The notes under the pieces: generated by a model
Told to the model about the DNA's origin: nothing
The model's input: only the letters and a program-made list of their open reading frames with translations
Databases searched by the model: none
Translations under genes and position numbers: made by a program
NCBI RefSeq assembly: GCF_030694575.1
Contig: NZ_JAUYUS010000037.1
Span: forward strand, 1 to 39,585
Reading direction: 5' to 3'
DNA length: 39,585 nucleotides
From: Parvibaculum sp.
GTDB lineage: Bacteria > Pseudomonadota > Alphaproteobacteria > Parvibaculales > Parvibaculaceae
Shown: piece after piece, positions 32,673-39,585 of the stretch
Numbering within the stretch: position 1 is the stretch's first letter
Layout: each line of letters opens with the position of its first letter

Positions 32673-33689
32673 TTGGACCTCCCGGATTTCCTGTTTCTGT
32701 TTTTTCTCGGCAAGCCGCTCTGGATGTGGGCGGGCTTCATTGCGCTTGTCATTTCGCTGCTGGCGCTCGACCTCGGCGTGTTCCACCGCAAGCAGCACGC
32801 GATCGGCGTTTCGGAGAGCCTGAAACTTTCGGCCTTCTATATCTGTCTCGGGCTCGCCTTTGGCGGTTTCGTCTGGTGGTGGATGGGGCCGGACAGCGGG
32901 CTCAAATATCTGACCGGCTTCGTGATCGAAAAGAGCCTCGCGGTCGACAATCTTTTCGTCATCGCGATGATCTTCGCGCATCTCGCGATCCCGCGCGAAT
33001 ACCAGCACCGCGTTCTCTTCTGGGGCATTCTCGGCGTGATCGTGCTGCGCGGCATCATGATCGGGCTCGGCGCGACGCTGGTGGAGCGGTTCGAATGGAT
33101 CCTCTGGTTCTTCGCGGCCTTCCTCATCTATAGCGGCTTCAGGATGCTGTTTGCGGGCGAGGCGGACCAGGCGGAAGAGGAACACGCCGTGATCGGCTTC
33201 ATGCGGCGGAACTTCCGCGTGACGAAAAGGCTGCATGGCGACCGCTTCTTCGTGCGGCGGCCGGCGGACCGGGAGGGCAAGACGGTGCTCTTCATCACGC
33301 CGCTCTTCCTTGCGCTTGTCGTGATCGAGGTGGCGGACGTCATTTTCGCAGTCGATTCCGTGCCCGCGATCTTCGCCATCACGACGGATGCCTATCTCGT
33401 CTATACGAGCAACGTGTTCGCGATCCTCGGATTGCGCGCGCTTTATTTCGCGCTCGCCGCCACCATCGAACGGTTCCGCTATCTCAAGCACGCGATCGCG
33501 CTGGTGCTGATGTTCATCGGCTCGAAGATCGTGGTGGCGGACATGCTGGACATCGCGAAAATTCCGCCGGCGATTTCGCTCGGCGTGACGGCGGTGCTGC
33601 TGACGGGCGGCGTCGCCTATTCGATGTGGCGGACGCGGGGCGAGGCGCCGTTTTGTGCGGAGGATGAGGGTTCGCATCCTCGCGCGTGA
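32673..33689 (+). CDS. TerC family membrane protein
   Basis: A 338-residue integral membrane protein of the TerC/Alx family, members of which export manganese or handle metal loading of exported enzymes. Eight or more hydrophobic segments are visible. Conserved acidic motifs lie in the membrane: LLALDLGVFHRK, FVIEKSLAVDNLFVI and VIEVADVIFAVDSVPAIFAI. These paired E/D residues are the likely ion path. The start is a TTG at 32673 with GGAAGA about 10 bases before it; the family N-terminus fits (DLPDFLFLFFLGKPLW). No manganese yybP-ykoY riboswitch pattern was seen upstream. A Pho box lies 443 bases upstream. Confidence 0.92.
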   Translation: MDLPDFLFLFFLGKPLWMWAGFIALVISLLALDLGVFHRKQHAIGVSESLKLSAFYICLGLAFGGFVWWWMGPDSGLKYLTGFVIEKSLAVDNLFVIAMIFAHLAIPREYQHRVLFWGILGVIVLRGIMIGLGATLVERFEWILWFFAAFLIYSGFRMLFAGEADQAEEEHAVIGFMRRNFRVTKRLHGDRFFVRRPADREGKTVLFITPLFLALVVIEVADVIFAVDSVPAIFAITTDAYLVYTSNVFAILGLRALYFALAATIERFRYLKHAIALVLMFIGSKIVVADMLDIAKIPPAISLGVTAVLLTGGVAYSMWRTRGEAPFCAEDEGSHPRA

Positions 33690-33715
33690 TGGGGGACGGC
33701 CTCGACACGCGATAG

Positions 33716-33878
33716 TGTCATACCGGTGATCCCGGCTTTCGCCGGGACAGGAGCCGGGACCCAATCCACCTCAATTCTTGTGCGATGTGCCAATAGCTCG
33801 GTGCCGGGGCAAACGGCGAGTGCAACAGCCCTTGCTGAGGGAACCAATGGGTCCCGGCTTTCGCCGGGATGACAATTG
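33716..33878 (+). repeat. palindromic repeat element, copy A
   Basis: A unit bounded by hairpin-forming GTCATCCCGG...CCGGGAC ends (CCCGGCTTTCGCCGGG at 33731-33746 and 33853-33868). It shares 32 identical bases (33828-33859) in inverted orientation with copy B at 34931-34962, and 17 more at the other end. This TGGGTCCCGG-type repeat is common in alphaproteobacterial intergenic DNA. Confidence 0.8.
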
Positions 33879-33969
33879 TTTTTTGGTTTTTGGTGGAAGG
33901 CGCCGCCGCTTTTGTCATTCGGGGGCGGGCGGGATATTCTGCGGGACTTCCCCCAAACGGATGGATTTC

Positions 33970-34860
33970 ATGACGGATCGGACTTCGCAGCTCATCGGCC
34001 CCGCCTCGCGCGTTTATTTCTCGCAGCGGCTTCGGCTTCATTATGTGGACTGGGGGAACGAGGGGGCGCCGCCGCTGCTCATGATCCATGGCGGGCGCGA
34101 CCATTGCCGGAACTGGGACTGGACGGCGCAGGCGATGCGCGACCGCTATCACATCATCGCGCCCGATCTGCGCGGGCATGGCGACAGCCAGTGGATGGTG
34201 GGGAGCGGCTATGAGCTCAACGATTACGTCTACGACATCGCGCAACTGATCCACCAGAAGGGGCTGGCGCCGCTGACCATCATCGCGCATTCGATGGGGG
34301 GCGCGGTGGCGCTGCGCTATGCGGGGCTTTATCCCGAGACGGTGAAGAAGCTCATCGTGATCGAGGGGCTGGGGCCCTCGCCGAAGATGCTCAGTGAGCG
34401 GAAGGAAATTTCCACCGACCAGCGCATCCGCAACTGGATCGACGAGGTGCGCAAGCTCTCGTCGCGGCAGCCGCGCCGCTACGACTCGATCGAGGATGCC
34501 TACAAGCGGATGCAGGGCGAGAACCCGCATCTCTCGCCGGAGCGGGCGCGGCACCTCACCGTGCATGGCGTGAACCAGAACGAGGACGGCACTTACAGCT
34601 GGAAATTCGACAATTACGTGCGCGCCTTTTCGCCGGCGGGTTTCGACGAGGAGACCTCGACGAAGCTCTGGGCCCGCATCACCTGCCCGACGCTGCTCAT
34701 CCGCGGCACGGAAAGCTGGGCGAGCGACCCGGTGGCGGACGGGCGGGCGAAGCATTTCAAGACGGCGAAGGTCGTGGCCGTCGAGGGCGCGGGGCACTGG
34801 GTGCAGCACGACAAGCTGGACGAGTTCCTGCGGCTGACGGATGAGTTTCTGGCGGAGTAG
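33970..34860 (+). CDS. alpha/beta fold hydrolase
   Basis: A 296-residue esterase, lipase or epoxide-hydrolase-like enzyme. The fold landmarks are all present: oxyanion loop LLMIHGGRDHCRNWDW, PDLRGHGDS, the nucleophile Ser in IIAHSMGGAVAL, the acid region LLIRGTESWASDP and the catalytic His in VEGAGHWVQHDKLDEF. The cap domain is in the middle (about 150-230). The ATG at 33970 was preferred; 33961 would add three residues. The frame is open much further upstream but runs through a repeat element, so that part is not coding. It is bracketed by inverted repeat copies A and B and has no operon partner. Confidence 0.9.
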   Translation: MTDRTSQLIGPASRVYFSQRLRLHYVDWGNEGAPPLLMIHGGRDHCRNWDWTAQAMRDRYHIIAPDLRGHGDSQWMVGSGYELNDYVYDIAQLIHQKGLAPLTIIAHSMGGAVALRYAGLYPETVKKLIVIEGLGPSPKMLSERKEISTDQRIRNWIDEVRKLSSRQPRRYDSIEDAYKRMQGENPHLSPERARHLTVHGVNQNEDGTYSWKFDNYVRAFSPAGFDEETSTKLWARITCPTLLIRGTESWASDPVADGRAKHFKTAKVVAVEGAGHWVQHDKLDEFLRLTDEFLAE

Positions 34861-34890
34861 GTTTTCGCCGTCTGATTTTTCCATCCAAAA

Positions 34891-35052
34891 CAATTGTCAT
34901 CCCGGTGATCCCGGCTTTCGCCGGGACAGGAGCCGGGACCCATTGGTTCCCTCAGCAAGGGCGATGGTGCACGGCGCATCGCAGAATGATGCACGGAGCG
35001 ATGGAGCACGCATCAACGTGGATTGGGTCCCGGCCTGCGCCGGGATGACAAT
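34891..35052 (-). repeat. palindromic repeat element, copy B (inverted relative to A)
   Basis: Starts CAATTGTCATCCCGGTGATC and ends GCCGGGATGACAAT. It matches copy A in reverse: 34931-34962 equals the complement of 33828-33859 over 32 bases, and 35018-35034 that of 33753-33769. Copies A and B flank the hydrolase gene. Confidence 0.8.
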
Positions 35053-35067
35053 ATTTTTTTGTTTTCC

Positions 35068-35125
35068 TCTTCGCGTCTCCGCGCCTCCGCGTGAGAAACT
35101 CTCTGCGGCTCTGCGCCTCTGCGTG
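35068..35125. repeat. 8-base-period CGCG/TGCG repeat array
   Basis: Three units CGCGTCTC, CGCGCCTC, CGCGTGAG, a short AAACT-type spacer, then CTGCGGCT, CTGCGCCT, CTGCGTGC. It resembles a short repeat seen widely between genes in many bacterial phyla, whose role is unknown to me. Confidence 0.6.
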
Positions 35126-35155
35126 CCGATCTCTTCCTTCGCCGGTTGCGGCGGC

Positions 35156-35190
35156 GTGGATTGGGTCCCGGCTTGCGCCGGGATGACAAT
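35156..35190 (+). repeat. palindromic repeat, single arm (third copy)
   Basis: GTGGATTGGGTCCCGG-(cttgcg)-CCGGGATGACAAT repeats 35018-35052 with one difference over 35 bases. It lies 37 bases before the TetR stop, in the 366-base gap after the hydrolase gene, and may act as a terminator-like hairpin. Confidence 0.75.
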
Positions 35191-35226
35191 TTTTATTTGA
35201 TCCTTGGACGGAGGGTTTCGCGGCCG

Positions 35227-35913
35227 TCAGGTCTTCGAGGCTTCCTTCAGGGCCGCCAGCGTTTGTTCGGAGACGGGGGCGGTGAGGGCGCCGGCCAGGG
35301 CGTCGAAGAGGGAGGCGACGAAGAAGGCGCGGGCGGCGGCGTTCGTCGTCGCGTCGCCGCGGCGCGTCCAGATGGCAAGCGAGGTGAGCGCCATTTCGAC
35401 CATCAGGCGCTGGCGCTGCACGGCGATTTCGGGCGGCAGATCGGCGAGCACCGAAATGATGAGCGCGTTGGCGCGCGAGATGCCCTGGAAGCCGCTGCGG
35501 AGCGCGACGGTCGGCAGGTCGAAATCGGGATCGTTGAGCACCTGCGCCGCGAAGCGCACGAAGCGCACGCCCTCCTCCGTGTCGAGAAGGCCGGTCAAGG
35601 GCTCGAAGGTGGCGCGCAGGATCGCGTGGAGGTCGTCCGCCCCGCCCGCCTCGAGCAGCGCGTCGATGCGCGCCGCGCGGCGCTTGTCGATGGCGCCGAC
35701 GCGAGCATCGAGAATGGCCTGGACCAGACGCTGCTTGGAGCCGAAGTGATAATGCAGCGCGGACTCGTTGCGCTGGCCGGCGGCGACGTTGATCTCCTTC
35801 AGCGTGACGGCATGAAGCCCCCGCTCGCCGAACAGGCGCTCGGCAGCCTCCATCAGACGCGCGCGCGTATCGCCGCGCCGGGAAACCTTATCCGGATTTT
35901 CAAGTTCGCTCAT
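35227..35913 (-). CDS. TetR/AcrR family transcriptional regulator
   Basis: A 228-residue repressor-type regulator. The N-terminal helix-turn-helix reads TRARLMEAAERLFGERGLHAVTLKEINVAAG, with the recognition helix end ESALHYHFGSKQRLVQAILD. The long C-terminal ligand and dimer domain (about 150 residues) has several hydrophobic helices (ALIISVLADLPPEIAVQRQRLMVEMALTSLAIWTRRG). The ATG at 35913 lies 12 bases downstream of a 15-base palindrome, a good autoregulation site. It is divergent from the caspase-lysozyme fusion gene, with 151 bases between starts, so that gene is a candidate target. The ligand is unknown. Confidence 0.92.
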   Translation of the reverse strand: MSELENPDKVSRRGDTRARLMEAAERLFGERGLHAVTLKEINVAAGQRNESALHYHFGSKQRLVQAILDARVGAIDKRRAARIDALLEAGGADDLHAILRATFEPLTGLLDTEEGVRFVRFAAQVLNDPDFDLPTVALRSGFQGISRANALIISVLADLPPEIAVQRQRLMVEMALTSLAIWTRRGDATTNAAARAFFVASLFDALAGALTAPVSEQTLAALKEASKT

Positions 35914-35925
35914 ACCGGCAGAGAA

Positions 35926-35940
35926 TAATGATCCGCATTA
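35926..35940. promoter_or_regulatory. candidate TetR operator palindrome
   Basis: TAATG-ATCCG-CATTA, a 15-base inverted repeat 12 bases before the TetR start, in the control region it shares with the divergent fusion gene. Confidence 0.55.
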
Positions 35941-35998
35941 CGGGGGTCAATCGAATAGCAAAGACATAGTAAAACCGCAAATACACCCACTTTCTTTA

Positions 35999-36028
35999 TT
36001 GTATCATTTTGTAACTATTTGGCATAAT
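35999..36028 (+). promoter_or_regulatory. candidate promoter of the fusion gene
   Basis: TTGTAT, an 18-base spacer and CATAAT, in an unusually AT-rich 120-base stretch. The predicted RNA start near 36035 leaves a 30-base leader before the ATG at 36065. Confidence 0.5.
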
Positions 36029-36064
36029 ATCAAGTCTTGGGGTTTCGGCTACAGGCCGACTACA

Positions 36065-38008
36065 ATGATTACAAGATACGGTTTTCTTCCGATGCTGGCC
36101 CTGCTGGCCTGGGGACTCCAGGCGCCCCCGGCCGCCGCTCCCGCGACGGGCGTGGCCGGCCTGACGGGCGACGTCCCCATGGCGGGCGATCCCCCCGGGA
36201 GGAGCGGCGCGACGCAGGATACCGGCGAGAAGACGGCCCTCGCGGAGGAACGCGCGCGACTGTCCTATGCCCTCGTGATCGGCAATGAGCGGTATGCAAA
36301 TTATCCGGACTTCACCGGCGGCGAACTTGCCGCGCGGCGCATGGCAGCGCATCTGGCGGCGAGCGGCTACACGCTGGTGACCGGCGGCGCCGTCATCAAC
36401 GGCGCTTGGGCGGATGTCAGCTACGCACTGATGGAATTCCGCTCGGCGACGCGGGACGGCGGCATCGGCGTCGTCTATTTCGCCGGCCACACCTATTCCA
36501 GGGAAGGCGACAACTTCTTCCTCGCCGTCGATACCGCGGCACCCCGGAGCGAAAAGTTCATCCACACGCTGATTCCGGTCGACACGTTCTGGTCGTTTCC
36601 GCGCGGACGGGAGCCGGGGGCGCTGTTCATGGTGCTGGAAACCAAGGGCGCGCTGGGGATGCTGGGAGACAGGATAAAGGGCTCGGGCACGGGGCTCCTC
36701 GATTTCGAGACGCCGAGCAACGTCGTCGTGGCGCTGTCGGACGCGGCCGGGGCGGTGACGCTGTGGCCGCAGCAGAGCATCGAGGTGCCGGCGAAAACCG
36801 GCATCTGGGAGCGGCTCATGGGCAGCGAGCCGCCGGCCGAACTGCTGCCCTTCACAGCGGCGCTCATCGAAACCAGCGCGCTGACGGAGGGCGACGCCGT
36901 GGCGCTGCTGAAGGAGGCATCGCTGCGCGTGGCCGAGGCCACCGCCTTCGTGCAGCAGCCGGCGCTGTTCGCGACCGGGCGCAACGCCTTCGACCTGCAA
37001 TATTTCAGGCGCGAATTCGAAACGGCGGCAATCAAGCTGCAGAACGCCGTTCCCGACGCGCCGATGAACTTCAGTTCCGACGGGCTCGGCCTTACCAGCA
37101 TGATCCGGATGTTCGAGGGCTTCCGCGCCGCGCCCTATCTCGACATCGCGGGCATTCCGACGATCGGATACGGACACACGACCGGCGTGGCGATGAGCCA
37201 GCCGCCAATCACGGCGGCGGAAGCGGAACAGCTGCTCATCCTCGATCTCGCCAAGGCGGAAGCGGCCATCGACGAGCATGTGACGGTGGAGCTGAACGCC
37301 AACCAGCAGATGGCGCTCGCCTCGTTCATCTACAATGTGGGCACGGCGGGCTTTGCCAGTTCACAGGCCTTGCAGATGACGAATGAAGGCCGCTTCGAGG
37401 AGGCGGCGGCGGAAATGCTGCGCTGGGTGCATGTGCGGCGGAGCGAGAGCGGCCGGCCCTCGATGGAACCGGGGCTGCTGCGCCGCCGGGAGCTGGAGGC
37501 GTTCCTGTTCATCACGCCGGTGACGCCGGTATCGGCCGCCGAAATCATCCGGACCTTCGAGCCGATGTTCGCGGAGATGCGCGATACGGGGTCCGGGCGC
37601 CTGATCGGCTATGGACGCCGCGTCGACGATTTCGACGGCGCCTTCGTGCCGCCGACGAGCGTGGACGACGCGCTGGCGCGGGAATGGCTGGAAGAGGACG
37701 TGGCGCGGCTCGCGCTGCAGATCGCGGCGGCGGCCGGGGTGCCGCTGTCGCGCGGGCAGATGGCGGCGCTGATTTCCTATGCGCATGATGTGGGCTTCGA
37801 GAATTTCTATCGCTCGCCCGTTTTCACCCGGCTCACCCAGGAGGACTATGTGGGCGTGGCCAATGCGCTGCGCTTTGCCGAGGGCTCGCCGGGCAAGGGG
37901 CTTCTGCGCGTGGACCAGGGGACGATCAGCCGGCGCGCGGCGGAGGCGAGCCTGTTCTTCGCGAGCACCCATATCGAATTGCCGCGACCGCTCGCCGCGC
38001 TGCGCTGA
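36065..38008 (+). CDS. exported pseudo-caspase fused to two GH24 lysozyme-like domains
   Basis: A 647-residue protein. Residues 1-25 look like a signal peptide (FLPMLALLAWGLQAPPAAA). Residues 66-314 form a caspase-like (peptidase C14) domain: YALVIGNERYANYP, VVYFAGHTYSREGDNFFLAVD with His142, and the family tail LPFTAALIETSALTEGDAVALL. At the catalytic Cys position the strand reads FMVLETKGALG (190-199), and the protein has no Cys at all, so this half cannot be a cysteine protease. Residues 342-482 are a T4-type lysozyme domain with Glu351, Asp360 and Thr366 (MFEGFRAAPYLDIAGIPTIG). Residues 490-635 repeat the fold (Glu499, Asp507) but have Leu in place of Thr in GRLIGYG. The ATG at 36065 lies after the promoter; ribosome site weak. 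Probable murein-directed function in the envelope. Confidence 0.82.
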   Translation: MITRYGFLPMLALLAWGLQAPPAAAPATGVAGLTGDVPMAGDPPGRSGATQDTGEKTALAEERARLSYALVIGNERYANYPDFTGGELAARRMAAHLAASGYTLVTGGAVINGAWADVSYALMEFRSATRDGGIGVVYFAGHTYSREGDNFFLAVDTAAPRSEKFIHTLIPVDTFWSFPRGREPGALFMVLETKGALGMLGDRIKGSGTGLLDFETPSNVVVALSDAAGAVTLWPQQSIEVPAKTGIWERLMGSEPPAELLPFTAALIETSALTEGDAVALLKEASLRVAEATAFVQQPALFATGRNAFDLQYFRREFETAAIKLQNAVPDAPMNFSSDGLGLTSMIRMFEGFRAAPYLDIAGIPTIGYGHTTGVAMSQPPITAAEAEQLLILDLAKAEAAIDEHVTVELNANQQMALASFIYNVGTAGFASSQALQMTNEGRFEEAAAEMLRWVHVRRSESGRPSMEPGLLRRRELEAFLFITPVTPVSAAEIIRTFEPMFAEMRDTGSGRLIGYGRRVDDFDGAFVPPTSVDDALAREWLEEDVARLALQIAAAAGVPLSRGQMAALISYAHDVGFENFYRSPVFTRLTQEDYVGVANALRFAEGSPGKGLLRVDQGTISRRAAEASLFFASTHIELPRPLAALR

Positions 38009-38011
38009 GGC

Positions 38012-38218
38012 TCAGTCGAAGGGCCAGATGCCGCGATCCCTTGCGGGGAGGCCGAGCCATTCGCGGACCGCATCCTCGGCGGGGCGCGTCTCTTCCCAGA
38101 CCGGCACGGCCCCCTCGATCGCCTCGCGCGCGGTGGACGAGAAGACCGAAGCGATGAAGGCGAGGCCGAGGACCGTGATCAAGATCGTCAGCAGCGGACC
38201 GAAAGCGCGGGCGATCAT
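38012..38218 (-). CDS. small membrane protein, unknown
   Basis: A 68-residue protein with one N-terminal membrane helix (FGPLLTILITVLGLAFIASVF) and an acidic, Trp-containing C-terminus (VPVWEETRPAEDAVREWLGL, then GIWPFD). It ends three bases from the stop of the convergent caspase-lysozyme fusion. No homologue is recognised. Ribosome-site evidence is weak, but codon composition fits the neighbours. It could be a small envelope protein; a link to the fusion protein is only positional. Confidence 0.6.
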   Translation of the reverse strand: MIARAFGPLLTILITVLGLAFIASVFSSTAREAIEGAVPVWEETRPAEDAVREWLGLPARDRGIWPFD

Positions 38219-38417
38219 CTTGGGCGGTTTCCCATGGTGTGCGTCATTGCGCCGGGTTGGTTTGTTGGAGGGCGCTTGGGGGAGTGTCGTCTATCGAGGG
38301 ATTGTCCGCCAGCGGAGAAAGAGGGGTGAATCCGGCTTCGGCTACATATGAGGTCCGCTCTTGACGGATTACGGACATTCAAAGTATCCGATCTTACGTC
38401 GCTTCGGTCGAGATGCT

Positions 38418-39585
<1,168 letters not shown>

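Noticed and set aside
33778-33969. N-terminal extension of the alpha/beta hydrolase
   Set aside because: The frame is open, but it translates repeat copy A and lacks hydrolase-family sequence. The family start is at 33970.
33716-35190. CRISPR-like array
   Set aside because: Repeats are palindromic, in mixed orientation, irregularly spaced and flank a gene. No cas genes are present.

Overview
The window looks like chromosomal DNA of a GC-rich alphaproteobacterium. The evidence is a GcrA-type cell-cycle regulator with a consensus DnaA box in its promoter region, a SAM-II riboswitch in front of metZ, the long PstA and PstC forms, the double-length dCTP deaminase, the order dcd-metZ-apaG and the order argD-argF-hslO. 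The acyl-CoA dehydrogenase, SDR, metal-dependent hydrolase and DUF2804 genes would suit a Parvibaculum-like member of the Hyphomicrobiales, but that placement is a guess from gene content.

Layout. 1-8.9 kb: a BCCT (BetT-like) transporter cut by the left edge, a secreted LolA-fold protein, a type II NADH dehydrogenase, an NADPH-FMN reductase and an SDR. These are followed by an entericidin-like lipoprotein, tRNA-Gly(CCC), a DUF2804 protein, a radical SAM protein and a small secreted protein behind an FNR-like box. 8.9-18.8 kb: lrgB/lrgA, dcd, metZ under a SAM-II riboswitch with an apparent terminator/antiterminator pair, apaG, argE, and the leftward operon argD-argF-hslO-lipoprotein. 18.8-20.6 kb: an ABC-2 permease and gcrA. 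20.6-28.4 kb: the full phosphate regulon core phoR-pstS-pstC-pstA-pstB-phoU-phoB, read leftwards, with a three-unit Pho box before pstS and a stable hairpin between pstS and pstC. 28.4-32.1 kb: an acyl-CoA dehydrogenase divergent from an SDR / diiron-like hydrolase / styrene-oxide-isomerase-like operon.

32.1-36 kb is the least ordinary stretch. It has a 540-bp non-coding region with a near-perfect Pho box and repeated TTGTCCCCG motifs, a TerC gene, and an alpha/beta hydrolase gene bracketed by inverted copies of a palindromic repeat element. A TGCG-type short repeat array and a TetR gene with a probable operator follow. 36-38 kb encodes the most striking protein: an exported caspase-fold domain that has lost its cysteine, fused to one intact-looking and one degenerate GH24 lysozyme domain. 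The right edge holds a small membrane protein and the C-terminal part of a copper-type P1B ATPase.

Functionally, PhoR and PhoB probably read the Pst/PhoU state and control the pst operon through the Pho box at 27.03-27.06 kb. The second Pho box at 32.2 kb suggests another phosphate-controlled transcript within the same window. Arginine (argE, argD, argF) and methionine (metZ) biosynthesis sit side by side. All assignments are from reading the sequence; no database search was run.
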